From positions 1 through 53,830 of the forward strand of contig CBDUXT010000034.1 in assembly GCA_965371245.1 (NCBI GenBank): a stretch of 53,830 bases of DNA, given 5' to 3'. A program made the position numbers and the translations under genes. The DNA comes from CBDUXT01 sp965371245. GTDB taxonomy: Bacteria; Planctomycetota; Phycisphaerae; UBA1845. Below the pieces are notes generated by a model. It did no database searches. It was given only the letters and a program-made list of their open reading frames with translations, and was not told the DNA's origin. Positions 18,501-26,168 of the stretch are shown in pieces. Position 1 is the stretch's first letter, and each line of letters starts with the position of its first letter.

Positions 18501-19282
18501 TTTCGGTGGAGGTGCTGGGCCAAATCCGGCGCGACGAAGAGAAGGCCGATTGCGAGCAGTATTTTAAAGAGGCCATCCGCATCTACCAGCGCATTCGGAA
18601 CAAAATGGGTGAAGCTGTTGCGAGATTGAACCTCGGCCATGCTTACAAGGGTCTCCCCGCCATCCGCGACCTCGACGCCGCAGAGGAGGCCTACCGCCGC
18701 AGCTTGGATTTGCGAGCCCCGAATGACGCCCTTGGCCGTGCCAAGTGCATCAAGCAAATCGGCATGGTGCATCACCAGCGCTTCCTCGATGCCCGCGAGT
18801 GCAAAGAACCGGTGGAGAAGCTGCTCGGTCATGCCCAGGCGGCGGAAGAGCATTACCTGAAAGGGCTGCAACTGTGCCCGCCGGACGCCTTGACTGACCT
18901 CGCGCCGCAGCACCACCAACTGGGGAATCTGTATTCCGAGGTTGGGGAACTCGACAACGCCCGCGACCACTTCGAGCAAGCCGCGCGATATTCTGAAAAA
19001 GCCGGCGATCGCTTCGGCGCTGGTCAAACGCGCTACAACATAGCCCTCATGTATGCTCGGGCCTCAGCGCCGAAAGAGCTTCCTCCCCAGCAGCGCGAAA
19101 GCCTCCTCCGTGCGCGGGTTTATGCCGAAGCCGCCTTGCTCGACTTCCGACAATTCGAAGGCCGCGCCGCCGAGGAGGAGGCCAAGGCCCATGCTCTTCT
19201 CGATGAAATAGAGCGAGATTTGGGTAGACCCTTGGTGCCGGATCGAAATGAAACCGATGATGGCGAAGACACGAAGTCATGA
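15575..19282 (+). CDS. CHAT protease-STAND NTPase-TPR protein
   Basis: 1235 residues. Residues 1-420 form a CHAT (caspase-like) peptidase: 'SIPWELMRDP' (119-128), catalytic His in 'HIVHFDGHGIY' (His233) and catalytic Cys in 'LVLNACQSA' (Cys302). Residues about 440-800 are a STAND/NB-ARC-like NTPase: entry motif 'GFVGRDETLLALDRAF', Walker A 'AYAGQGKSTT' (Lys475; the first Gly of the usual motif is Ala), Walker B 'VLWIWDNVEP' (Asp558), sensor 'KILLTSRRDEKKW' and 'GNPLTLRVL'. Residues about 960-1200 are TPR helices ('DLDAAEEAYRRSLDL', 'QLGNLYSEVGELDNARDHFE'). By family knowledge, such proteins sense a trigger with the repeats, oligomerise on ATP and cleave a partner. Start has GGGAG ten bases upstream. 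A small membrane protein gene follows after 13 bases, most likely the partner. Confidence 0.92.
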   Translation: MTTLHIRQDPPQDRNYPIRLTLKGAGPHDLTAKATIQFALTEQEQDDLRRYLEDYLERAESVEPITVQQVEAMMKTRGEELYAKVLTANGGTQALWFSIRNELADLRVEIATGVAEAASIPWELMRDPKMDSPISLRVKSFVRVQSDPNISFVSVPPAQGGRVRLLYVVCRPNGRNDVELRAVANRLLQDLGEDRPRFDIKALRPPTFEQLEKELTDAKAAGRPYHIVHFDGHGIYADLSKTTLADWLSTLSALTLGGKNSGKHGYLLFEHAGAEKIRPVDGQTLGRLLHDNGVPILVLNACQSAMHEATDAPKATDGVHDEIRAIGSLAQSVVDQGIPGVLGMRYKVYVVTAAQYIGRLYAALAKGRGFGQAATEGRKYLQLHPDRWVGLGPRPLQDWFVPVVYEAGRVELFPGGKPTELSDAPELDPVQQSTALLRYVPEEGFVGRDETLLALDRAFDSHRVVLLHAYAGQGKSTTAVEFARWYAVTGGLGEQPIVLLTSFERHTDLDDLLSQIGRPFAPLLESKGIDWSAVNDADERRKLVLGILRAFPVLWIWDNVEPVAGFPEGVESDWTPAEQSDLCDFLHQLKLDAAGKAKILLTSRRDEKKWLGGIPHRIAMPRMRDSDAAKLALTLGDQKKLERSQIMHWSPLLDYCSGNPLTLRVLVGQAVKESLRGRPQIEKFVEGIRSGEKEIEDTDEEQGRDKSLGASLDYGFSHAFEDDELPIIALLHLFQGTVNVAALGFMGEAAEHALPELKGKSKEHLTGLLERAKETGLLTQIGPAYFTIHPALPWFLRQLFARHYDGKAARSTCRAALHAWVEAVGALGTYYHGRFNEGDQRVINLLELEEANLLHARRLARRNQWWSSVLACMQGLNGLYGYQGRTAEWARLVEEIVPDYCTDDDAPISGCENSYSMVMGYRVELAKNHERKLRKAAGLQKKRVEWNHRLAAAALTLPEDAPLDDHQRHLLRTMAISVEVLGQIRRDEEKADCEQYFKEAIRIYQRIRNKMGEAVARLNLGHAYKGLPAIRDLDAAEEAYRRSLDLRAPNDALGRAKCIKQIGMVHHQRFLDARECKEPVEKLLGHAQAAEEHYLKGLQLCPPDALTDLAPQHHQLGNLYSEVGELDNARDHFEQAARYSEKAGDRFGAGQTRYNIALMYARASAPKELPPQQRESLLRARVYAEAALLDFRQFEGRAAEEEAKAHALLDEIERDLGRPLVPDRNETDDGEDTKS

Positions 19283-19295
19283 AAGGACCGCTGCA

Positions 19296-19877
19296 ATGAA
19301 CACCATCGTAATGCGAGCAGTTTTTCGAAGTGAGCCTCCTCATGAAGCACGATTGGAAGTAGAAAACAGGATAGAGGGCATCGTGAAGATGTTTGCCCCA
19401 CAATCTAAGCCTGAAATATCTAGTGGCGGCGGCTGTTTCTGGATTGCTGTCGAGGCTGTATCGACCGCCGTGGTGGGTTGGCTCGCCATTCAGACGGCAG
19501 GCTGGGCTTTCCAGAGGTATCTGTTGGATGGTCCAGTTTTACGCGCTCTACACAGGACGAAGGAAGATGACGGCAGCACGGAGCAGCAGTCGAGAGCGGA
19601 ACCTGCAAATGACCACAATCCGAACGTTCAACTCATGCCGGCGCGCACCAGTCCTTTGGATGCGGTTGATGAAAGGGCACTTGAGAGTATCATCGGTTTT
19701 CTGGAATTTGCTAAGCCTGCGGGATTAAGGGAATTCACGTTGAAGGAGCTTAACACTGACGTTGATTCTGGAACGGGAGTTCTGGGGAAGATATGTCGAC
19801 TTAGTTTGAGCAACGATGGGAAATGGAGCGCAGAGTTTATCCAAGTCGATACAAGGGACGACTTCTACGCATCGTAA
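19296..19877 (+). CDS. small membrane-spanning protein, candidate partner of the CHAT protease
   Basis: 193 residues with ATG at 19296, AAAGGA eight bases upstream, and only 13 bases after the CHAT gene stop, so the two are almost surely co-transcribed. Layout: a charged head of about 45 residues ('RSEPPHEARLEVENRIEGI'), one long hydrophobic segment at about 46-76 ('CFWIAVEAVSTAVVGWLAIQ', 'TAGWAF'), a polar linker rich in Asp, Asn and Gln (88-118), then a soluble domain of about 75 residues ('DERALESIIGFLEFAKPAGL', 'GKICRLSLSNDGKW'). No match to gasdermin or another known pore former was recognised. Base composition is lower in GC than the CHAT gene. Proposed role, by context only: membrane effector or substrate released by CHAT cleavage in the linker. 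Confidence 0.7.
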   Translation: MNTIVMRAVFRSEPPHEARLEVENRIEGIVKMFAPQSKPEISSGGGCFWIAVEAVSTAVVGWLAIQTAGWAFQRYLLDGPVLRALHRTKEDDGSTEQQSRAEPANDHNPNVQLMPARTSPLDAVDERALESIIGFLEFAKPAGLREFTLKELNTDVDSGTGVLGKICRLSLSNDGKWSAEFIQVDTRDDFYAS

Positions 19878-20453
19878 CGGTCCAGCAGTCGTGTCTACGA
19901 CAGCCAACTTCACACTACTCAGTTCGCCTATCTCGGTTGGACGAAACTGGGCTTGGGCCGCTTCCGACGGGTGGCTGGGATCCGTTGTGACATGCGTGTC
20001 GCGTGGCATTCCCAAGCCGGAGGCGCGGGCATGGGTCGGCCCACGCGGCACATGGCCGCGCTGCGCTTGGCCATGCCACCCAACGACCGGAGCCGCGAAG
20101 AGTCGAGCCACCTTTTTGGGGACGGAACTAATCCTCGCACGGCGCGGGTCCCGCGACGAACGATGGAACGGTAGAAAACCCGTAGGAACCGTCGAAAACG
20201 GCCAAGAACGGCCTCCCGGACCCGCCGAAATGCCCAAAATCGATACCCTAACATTTTTCTAACATTTGTCTTGCCAACCGGCCGAGGATGCGGTAGAGTT
20301 CGCCCTGTTGTAGCGGACGCGGTCGCTGGATGTGACAGCCGGCGGCGGAGCCGAAGCCCGACGGCATCGGTCGCGGGCTCGACGGATGACACGAAGGACA
20401 GAGGCCGGCCCGTCGTAGCCACCGCCGCAACGTGCCATACTCGGAGTGTTTGA
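19878..20453. other. intergenic region with an inverted-pair repeat
   Basis: 576 bases. It contains the GGCAT/GCGCGGGCATG element at 20000-20080. Open frames across this stretch have Arg-rich, low-information translations and are not supported. The ribosome site GGAG of the PfkB gene lies at its end. Confidence 0.45.
20000..20080. repeat. dispersed inverted-pair element, GTGGCAT family (copy 1)
   Basis: A forward arm (20000-20033, beginning CGCGTGGCAT and ending GCGCGGGCATG) faces a reverse arm (about 20058-20080, CTGCGCTTGGCCATGCCAC). The arms can pair by GTGGCAT (20003-20009) with ATGCCAC (20073-20079). The same two-arm element occurs at 46391-46488. Confidence 0.6.
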
Positions 20454-21359
20454 ATGCCGCTCTTGGTGACGGGGAGTATCGGGATCGATTCGGTGAGCAC
20501 GCCGCATGGGCGGGCCGACGCCGTTCTGGGCGGGACGGCCGTCTATTTCTCGTTCGCCGCCTCGCAATACGTGCCTGTGCGGCTGGTGGCCGCCGTCGGC
20601 GACGACTTCCCTCCTGAGTTCCGCACCGTGCTCGAATCGCGCGACATTGACCTTGCCGGTCTCGAGGTGCGCGAGGGCAGCCGCACGTTCCGCTGGGACG
20701 GTCGCTACGAGGGTGCGATGGGCGAGGCCGAGACGGTCGATGTCCAGCTAAACGTCCTCTCCGAGCGTGCCCCGAACATGCCCGCGACGTTTCTCGACTC
20801 GACCACCGTCTTCCTGGCCAACACACACCCGTCGCTCCAGCGTGAGATCCTTTCGCAACTGCCCTCGGTCGATCTGTCCGTTTGCGACTCGATGAACCTT
20901 TGGATCGAGAATGAACGCGCGTCGCTGCTTGACACCTTCGCCGTGGTCACCGGGGTCATCATTAACGATGCCGAAGCCAGGCAGCTCACCGGGTGCGTCA
21001 ACCTGATCGAGGCGGGCGAGGCCGTTCTCGATATCGGCCCCGAGTTCGTCATTATCAAAAAAGGCGAGCACGGGGCGCTTCTGATTACCGCGGACGGGCC
21101 GTTCGCCATACCGGCCTATCCAACCAAGTTGGTTCGCGACCCCACCGGCGCCGGCGACAGCTTCGCCGGGGGCGTGCTGGGCTACCTGGCCGACCAGGGT
21201 TGCCACGATGTCGATACGCTCCGCCGCGCCATGGTGCGTGGCACGGTGGCCGCGTCGTTTACGATCGAAGATTTTTCCCTCGGTCGCGTCAAAGACCTGA
21301 CCCGTGACGAGATCGACCAGCGGGTGGATCACTTTGTCAGCATGCTGCGTTTCGATTGA
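20454..21359 (+). CDS. PfkB family carbohydrate kinase
   Basis: 301 residues, cytosolic. The ribokinase fold is clear: N-terminal 'LLVTGSIGIDSVSTP' and 'ADAVLGGTAVYFSFAAS', then 'VRLVAAVGDDFPPEF', the nucleotide region 'FVIIKKGEHGALLI', and the signature 'RDPTGAGDSFAGGVLGYLA' with the anion-hole GAGD and its catalytic Asp. It phosphorylates a sugar or nucleoside hydroxyl with ATP. The 'TAVYFSFAAS' and 'NTHPSLQREIL' variants differ from canonical ribokinase and the substrate cannot be named. GGAG lies seven bases before the ATG. It precedes thpR and recA in the same direction but with a 60-base gap, so it may be separate. Confidence 0.9.
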   Translation: MPLLVTGSIGIDSVSTPHGRADAVLGGTAVYFSFAASQYVPVRLVAAVGDDFPPEFRTVLESRDIDLAGLEVREGSRTFRWDGRYEGAMGEAETVDVQLNVLSERAPNMPATFLDSTTVFLANTHPSLQREILSQLPSVDLSVCDSMNLWIENERASLLDTFAVVTGVIINDAEARQLTGCVNLIEAGEAVLDIGPEFVIIKKGEHGALLITADGPFAIPAYPTKLVRDPTGAGDSFAGGVLGYLADQGCHDVDTLRRAMVRGTVAASFTIEDFSLGRVKDLTRDEIDQRVDHFVSMLRFD

Positions 21360-21419
21360 CCAACGCTCTTACGATGTAGGCCACGGGTCGATCGCCCGTG
21401 TCCGTGTTCCTTATGACCC

Positions 21420-21986
21420 GTGCGACTCTTCGTAGCCATTGAACTCGATGACACGGTCCGCCGGGCGCTGGAGAGGCTGCAGAACGCTTGGAAGCCTCGA
21501 TTCGAGGATGTGCGATGGGTTCCGGCTCACCAACTGCACGTAACGCTTACGTTCCTGGGTGACGTGGATGATGCTACGGTTTCCGATCTGGCCGATGCTG
21601 TTTCTCAAGCCGCCGCAGTGTGCGAACCGTTCGAAATCGCGGCTGTTGCGTGTGGATGTTTTCCTGCTGGCGGCGCGGTCCGAACCGTTTGGAGTCGTGT
21701 GCAAGAGAAATCCGGGGCGCTCACGCGCTGTGTGGAAGCCTTGGAGGCACAGTTTCTCGCGCTCGGGTTTCCCCGAGAACGGCGGCCCTTCTCCGCGCAC
21801 GTCACCGTCGGCCGCGTCCGAACAGACCGGTCCATCGGCCGCCTGCGTTCGATTGTCGAATCGACGAAGATGAGGCCCACGGGCCAGCCCGTGTCGTTTG
21901 TAACACTGATGTCGTCGGTTCTTTCGCCGAAAGGTCCGACCTATACGCCGCTATGCAAAGCCCCGCTCGGACGCCCCGAGCCGTGA
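21420..21986 (+). CDS. thpR: RNA 2',3'-cyclic phosphodiesterase (2H family)
   Basis: 188 residues with a GTG start. The two HxTx motifs of the LigT/ThpR 2H phosphoesterase fold are present: 'LHVTLTFLG' at about 40 and 'FSAHVTVGR' at about 126, spaced as in the family. The N-terminus 'MRLFVAIELDDTVRRALERL' is also typical. The enzyme opens 2',3'-cyclic phosphate at RNA ends. Its stop is 19 bases before recA, and thpR-recA pairing is common in bacteria, which supports both the call and an operon. The ribosome site is weak. Confidence 0.92.
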   Translation: MRLFVAIELDDTVRRALERLQNAWKPRFEDVRWVPAHQLHVTLTFLGDVDDATVSDLADAVSQAAAVCEPFEIAAVACGCFPAGGAVRTVWSRVQEKSGALTRCVEALEAQFLALGFPRERRPFSAHVTVGRVRTDRSIGRLRSIVESTKMRPTGQPVSFVTLMSSVLSPKGPTYTPLCKAPLGRPEP

Positions 21987-22005
21987 ATCGAAAGAGAGGT
22001 CTTGG

Positions 22006-23118
22006 ATGAAAATCGCCCCGGAAGACAACCGCGAAGCCAAACGTGACGAGGCGCTTGGCCGCGCGCTGCAGCAGATCGAAAAGGCCTTCGGCAAAGGGTC
22101 CATCATGCAGCTCGACCAGATGGCCTCCGAGATCGACGGGCTTTCAACCGGGGCGCTTTCGCTTGATCTGGCCCTGGGGGGCAAGGGTCTGCCGCGCGGC
22201 CGTATCGTCGAGCTGTATGGGCCGGAATCGTCCGGCAAGACGACGCTCGCGTTGACCGTCGCCGCGGCCGCTCAACGCGAGGGCGGTATCGCCGCCATCA
22301 TCGACGCCGAGCATGCGCTCAACCCGGTCTGGGCGAAAAAATGCGGCGTGAAGCTGGAAAAACTCCTGGTCAGCCAACCGGACTCCGGCGAGCAAGCCCT
22401 CGAAATCACCGAGATGCTCGTGCGCAGCGGCTCTGTCGATGTCATCATCGTGGATTCCGTAGCGGCGCTGGTTCCCCGGTCCGAGATCGAGGGTGACATG
22501 GGCGACGCCCAGATGGGCTCACAGGCCCGCTTGATGAGCCAGGCGATGAGAAAGCTCACCGCCGCCATCGGCAAGACCAAGTCGGTCATCATCTTCATCA
22601 ATCAGATCCGTATGAAGATCGGCGTGATGTTCGGCAACCCCGAGACGACCACCGGGGGCCGTGCGCTGAAGTTCTACGCGTCGGTCCGCCTGGACATTCG
22701 CCGCGTGGCTTCCATCAAAGAGGGAGACACGTTTACCGGGAACCACGTTCGCGTGAAGGTGGTCAAGAACAAGGTCGCCGCCCCGTTCCGCCAGGCCGAG
22801 TTCGACATCATGTTCGACAGCGGGATCAGCGCCGAGGGCGACCTGCTCGATCTGGCGATCCAGGACAACATCGTCGATAAGAGCGGCGCGTGGTTCAGCT
22901 ACAAGGACGTTCGCCTCGGACAAGGTCGGGAGAACGCCAAACAGTTCCTGCTCGACAACCCCGACCTGTTCCAGGAGATTACGACTGCGGTCCTCGCCAA
23001 GCGGAATCCGCCGGCTCCGGAGCCCGAGACCACGCCCGAAACCACGCCCGCCCCCGCCAAGGCCCCTGCGACGGAGCCAAAGTCCGCGCCGAAGCCCACG
23101 AAACGCAAGAGGGCCTAG
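22006..23118 (+). CDS. recA: recombinase RecA
   Basis: 370 residues. RecA binds single-stranded DNA, drives strand exchange with ATP and triggers LexA self-cleavage. Visible: 'FGKGSIMQLD', Walker A 'GPESSGKTT', 'IDAEHALNP', Walker B 'VIIVDSVAAL', 'PRSEIEGDMGD' with 'GSQARLMSQAMRKL' (the L1 region), 'FINQIRMKIGVMFGNPETTT' (L2 region) and 'GGRALKFYASVRLDIRR'. The tail after about 325 is a Pro/Ala/Thr/Lys-rich extension ('ETTPETTPAPAKAP', 'KPTKRKRA') longer than in enteric RecA, likely disordered. AGAGAGG lies six bases before the ATG. Second gene after thpR. The region after the stop has paired GTGTATGG (23118-23125) and CCATACAC (23162-23169) segments. Confidence 0.98.
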   Translation: MKIAPEDNREAKRDEALGRALQQIEKAFGKGSIMQLDQMASEIDGLSTGALSLDLALGGKGLPRGRIVELYGPESSGKTTLALTVAAAAQREGGIAAIIDAEHALNPVWAKKCGVKLEKLLVSQPDSGEQALEITEMLVRSGSVDVIIVDSVAALVPRSEIEGDMGDAQMGSQARLMSQAMRKLTAAIGKTKSVIIFINQIRMKIGVMFGNPETTTGGRALKFYASVRLDIRRVASIKEGDTFTGNHVRVKVVKNKVAAPFRQAEFDIMFDSGISAEGDLLDLAIQDNIVDKSGAWFSYKDVRLGQGRENAKQFLLDNPDLFQEITTAVLAKRNPPAPEPETTPETTPAPAKAPATEPKSAPKPTKRKRA

Positions 23119-23167
23119 TGTATGGTCAACCTTGAACCTGCGGGTTTGCTCGGTGGGTGGCCCATAC

Positions 23168-23183
23168 ACTGCTCCAGAGCAGT
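23168..23183. repeat. dispersed hairpin, ACTGCT family (copy 2)
   Basis: ACTGCT, loop CCAG, AGCAGT: a 6-bp stem and 4-base loop. It directly follows CCATAC, part of a longer pairing with GTGTATGG right at the recA stop. It could take part in recA 3' end formation. Confidence 0.6.
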
Positions 23184-23268
23184 CGCACACGTCTTGACCC
23201 ATTCTTGACCCGTCAATCGGCGGCTGACGCTGCAATATCGCGCCCGCTTCTTGAGGCATCTGGCGGCC

Positions 23269-23354
23269 CGTTGAAGAAGTGTGGCGGGGGCTTCCAGCCT
23301 TTGTATACACCGGCTGGAAGCCGGTGCCACGGCGAGTCTTGGTGTTCTTCAACG
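23269..23354. repeat. nested palindrome, GTTGAAGAA family (copy 1)
   Basis: Outer arms CGTTGAAGAA (23269-23278) and TTCTTCAACG (23345-23354) are perfect complements. Inside is a second perfect hairpin, CACCGGCT, GGA, AGCCGGTG (23308-23326), followed by CCAC. The same nested design is found at 53698-53776, and the inner hairpin alone at 33296-33314. Confidence 0.65.
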
Positions 23355-23584
23355 AGCTACCAGGCCCGCGACGATCTCCGAGGAGAAGCCCTGAGCCTGG
23401 GGGGCTCCTTGCCCATTCATATCTAAATCTCAACGTCCGGTAAGCCGAAGACTGGCTCGGGTGCCGCGGGTGTGCATCCGCGCGCCTGCGCGTATTTTGC
23501 CTCGCGCCCGACGATCCGACGCAGCCACTCCCATGCATCGGGTCGAGAACCGAAGCACCGGCTACGTGGACGAAGGGGCTCGCC

Positions 23585-24820
23585 TTGACCAGGCAAGATC
23601 AACGCACCGATACGTCTGCCGCACCACCCCTGAAGACCGCGACAGCGGACGCCCGGGCTTCGCGTTCCATTCTTGCCGTCGGCCCGGACACGACCAGCGT
23701 CGGCGGGATGGCCAGCGTCGTCTCACAGATCCAGGCGATGCCCTTCCGCGGACGATACCGCTCGGAGCTGTTCGCTCTCACTCGGTCAGCCACCCCAGGT
23801 GAGCCATTCCATCGACGTCTAGGAAGGCATCTCGCGCAGCTGGCACGGCTTCGGACCACGGTGGCCCGGCTGGACCCCGCGGTCGTTCACATCCATACGT
23901 GCAGTGGATTCTCTTTCCTACGATCCGCGATGGACATGCTGGTTGTCCGCTGGTGCCGCTGTCCCGTCATTTTGCACATCCACGGCGCGGCGTTCGATTC
24001 CTTCCACGAACGGCAGCCGCGATGGCGTCGTGCCCTCATCCGCGCCTGCCTGAGTCGCGCGGATCGTGTCATCGCGCTGTCAGAGGAATGGAAACGGCGA
24101 TTGGAGTTCATGGCCCCGCGTGCGCGCATCGTCGTCATCGAAAACGCCGTCGAAGGCTCGGACGCCGCCCGCCGCGTGCGACCGAGCGGTCCGTGCCGAT
24201 TCACGCTTCTGGCGCGCATGGACGAATGGAAGGGCATCGACGACTTGCTCGACGCCTGCGCACTCTTGGCAAGGCAAGACAGGTCCTTCGAACTGGCGCT
24301 GGCCGGCCCCACCGGAACGGCCGGCGACGCCCCGACCTTGAAACGCAAGATCGCGGAGCGCGACCTGTGCCGCGCCGTGCGGTACGTGGGCGTTGTCCAT
24401 GGAAGCGAGAAGGCAAAGCTTCTGGAGTGGGCCGACGTGTACGTGCAGCCGAGCCATCAGGAAGGGATGCCGATTTCCCTCCTGGAGGCCCTCGCCAGCG
24501 GCTTGCCCGTCGTGGCGACCACGGTCGGCGCCGTCCCCGAAGTGATCAAGCACGAACACCAGGGGCTCTTGGTGCCGCCGCACCGTGCGGACCTGTTGGC
24601 CGCGGCCATGTGCGAGATGACCGTCAGCGTCTCGCGGCGCGATCGGATGGCCGGCGCCGCGCGGGAACTCGCCCGTGACCGGTTCAGCATCGACCGATTC
24701 GAGCGCGAGCTGATCGCGCTCTACGATGACATGGTCTTGGCAACCGCCACGCCGGGCACACGCCGCGACCAACCGCAACTCCGCGCACGACGCCACCAGA
24801 AACCATGCCCTACGATGTGA
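23585..24820 (+). CDS. GT4-family glycosyltransferase
   Basis: 411 residues, GT-B fold. N-terminal domain: 'ILAVGPDTTSVGGMASVV' with the Gly-rich acceptor loop, 'PAVVHIHTCSGFSFLR', 'CPVILHIHGAAFDSF' and 'ADRVIALSEEWKRRL'. C-terminal nucleotide-sugar domain: 'FTLLARMDEWKGIDDLLDA', 'FELALAGP', 'VRYVGVV', 'VYVQPSHQEGMPISLLEALA' (the E-x7-E motif) and 'GLPVVATTVGAVPEVI'. It moves an activated sugar to a glycan or lipid acceptor, usually at the inner face of the membrane, for surface polysaccharide. The start is a TTG with AGGGG upstream; a later ATG would remove the first strand. Neighbouring genes do not form a polysaccharide cluster. Confidence 0.92.
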   Translation: MTRQDQRTDTSAAPPLKTATADARASRSILAVGPDTTSVGGMASVVSQIQAMPFRGRYRSELFALTRSATPGEPFHRRLGRHLAQLARLRTTVARLDPAVVHIHTCSGFSFLRSAMDMLVVRWCRCPVILHIHGAAFDSFHERQPRWRRALIRACLSRADRVIALSEEWKRRLEFMAPRARIVVIENAVEGSDAARRVRPSGPCRFTLLARMDEWKGIDDLLDACALLARQDRSFELALAGPTGTAGDAPTLKRKIAERDLCRAVRYVGVVHGSEKAKLLEWADVYVQPSHQEGMPISLLEALASGLPVVATTVGAVPEVIKHEHQGLLVPPHRADLLAAAMCEMTVSVSRRDRMAGAARELARDRFSIDRFERELIALYDDMVLATATPGTRRDQPQLRARRHQKPCPTM

Positions 24821-24870
24821 ACGATGACCCGGCGGTGTGTTCGGATGACGAACCGGCGCTGCGCCCGGGA

Positions 24871-25218
24871 TCAGTCCTTGGCGGCCGCTCCGGCAGGGGA
24901 TTCGAGCACTTCAGTCCCGCTGGCATCATTGATGTGACCAGCGACCGAGGCGACCTTGCGATAGCCCAGGTATTGGATGATCTCAAAAACTTCAGACCAG
25001 GTCGGGAAGGGACGGTCGTTGGTCTTCTTGTACTCATCGATCGCCATGATGAACGCGAGGAGTTCACCGGTGATTTCGCCTTCCTCGGCCGCCCGGCGAA
25101 CCACGCCGCGTCGGCGACCCGGTCCTCGGCGTCGATCCATTCCCGAACGACGCTCAACCACCGAGGCTCTTCGCCCGCTCCGTTCTCGACGATCCGGACC
25201 TTTGTATGATTCCGCCAT
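24871..25218 (-). CDS. small Arg-rich hypothetical protein
   Basis: 115 residues. The first 45 residues are a basic, Arg-Asp-Gly repeat ('GPDRRERSGRR', 'RRSGMDRRRGPGRRRG'), probably disordered and able to bind nucleic acid or phosphate. The second half is a compact helical domain, 'GELLAFIMAIDEYKKTN', 'FPTWSEVFEIIQYLGYRKVA', which I recognise as a pattern seen in planctomycete hypotheticals, without known function. ATG at 25218; no clear ribosome site. It is convergent with the glycosyltransferase gene, 50 bases away, and divergent from the bPH gene. Confidence 0.7.
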   Translation of the reverse strand: MAESYKGPDRRERSGRRASVVERRSGMDRRRGPGRRRGVVRRAAEEGEITGELLAFIMAIDEYKKTNDRPFPTWSEVFEIIQYLGYRKVASVAGHINDASGTEVLESPAGAAAKD

Positions 25219-25445
25219 GCCGGTTGCATCGGCAGGAGCCGACGTGGTCTTGACCGCCGTGTGAAGAGATACGACGGTTCCTCATCTGCAATCCGGTGGC
25301 ACCGGACTTATCGGCACTAAGGGTGCGATCGTTGTCGCGGCGCATCGATCCCTCGCGCTGGCGGCAGGGGGCGAAACCACCCGCTCGTTTGGTTGACAAC
25401 TGAATCCACCGCCCGTCCAATCCACAGGTTAAGGAGAACCCACGG

Positions 25446-26090
25446 ATGAGCCCCGACGATCCCGCGCCTAGTGCTGCATCGACCGCACCGTCCGATCCTG
25501 AACCGGTTCGGGCTGCGGACATCCAGGAAGACGTCGCAGAACCCCTATCAACCGCTGCGACGGCCGGTGGAGCCTCACTGGACCCGGCCGATGAAGAAGA
25601 CCTCTGGGTCGGTCGCACAAGCTGGAAGCACTACACCGGTCGCCTCGCGCTCTGGCTCCTGGCCAACGCCTTTTTCGCCGGTTTCGTCCTATGGCTGGCA
25701 CCGCGCTGGGAGTGGCTCGATTTTTGGCGCGGCGTCACGATGGTCGCCGCGGTGTTCGTCCTCAGCGGGCTGGAGTTCGCCGGGCGCCGCGTCCTTCTGC
25801 GGATCATCGATCACCGCTACCGCCTGACCACCCAGCGACTCTTCATCGAGCGCGGCATCCTCAACCGCACCATCGACCAGACCGAGCTGATCCGCGTGGA
25901 CGACGTTCGATTGCACAAGACCCTCTTTGACCGCATCATGGGGTTGGGCTCGGTGGCCATCGTATCGACCGACGCAACGGATCAGGAGACACTTCTGGAG
26001 GGGATTTGCGAGCCGGAGAAAGTGGCCGAGGCGATTCGAACCCACATGCGTACCCTGCGGCGAAAATCGCTGTTCATTGAAAACCTGTAG
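25446..26090 (+). CDS. membrane protein with bacterial PH (bPH2/YdbS-like) domain
   Basis: 214 residues. A disordered Ala/Pro/Asp-rich head (1-50) leads to two membrane helices at about 66-84 ('RLALWLLANAFFAGFVLWL') and 95-112 ('GVTMVAAVFVLSGLEFAG'). The following soluble part is a bPH2 domain: 'HRYRLTTQRLFIERGILNRT', 'IDQTELIRVDDVRLHKTLFD', 'IMGLGSVAIVSTDATDQ' and 'LLEGICEPEKVAEAIR'. This two-helix plus PH layout is the YdbS-type membrane protein, whose role is poorly known. AAGGAG lies ten bases before the ATG. A TTGACA at 25393-25398 is a possible -35 box with a poor -10. Confidence 0.85.
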   Translation: MSPDDPAPSAASTAPSDPEPVRAADIQEDVAEPLSTAATAGGASLDPADEEDLWVGRTSWKHYTGRLALWLLANAFFAGFVLWLAPRWEWLDFWRGVTMVAAVFVLSGLEFAGRRVLLRIIDHRYRLTTQRLFIERGILNRTIDQTELIRVDDVRLHKTLFDRIMGLGSVAIVSTDATDQETLLEGICEPEKVAEAIRTHMRTLRRKSLFIENL

Positions 26091-26126
26091 TGCTCGGTCG
26101 CGCGTCGATCGATGGTTACGTGCCAT

Positions 26127-26146
26127 GGGCAAGCGTCGGCTTGCCC
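26127..26146. repeat. dispersed hairpin, GTGCCATGGG family (copy 2)
   Basis: GGGCAAGC, loop GTCG, GCTTGCCC: a perfect 8-bp stem after CGTGCCAT. Same arrangement and left flank as 5370-5388, with a C/G in place of T/A within the stem, a compensated base-pair change. Confidence 0.6.
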
Positions 26147-26168
26147 CTGAACTCGGGGTCCATGACAC

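Larger units (their letters stand above)
23119..23584. other. intergenic region carrying two repeat elements
   Basis: 466 bases. It holds the ACTGCT hairpin at 23168-23183 and the nested palindrome at 23269-23354. The remainder (23360-23584) shows nothing recognisable other than AGGGG before the TTG start of the next gene. Confidence 0.5.

Noticed and set aside
19296..19877. Small membrane protein as a bacterial gasdermin
   Set aside because: It is shorter than known members, has a single long hydrophobic segment and lacks the usual N-terminal Cys and beta-rich pattern that I could compare.
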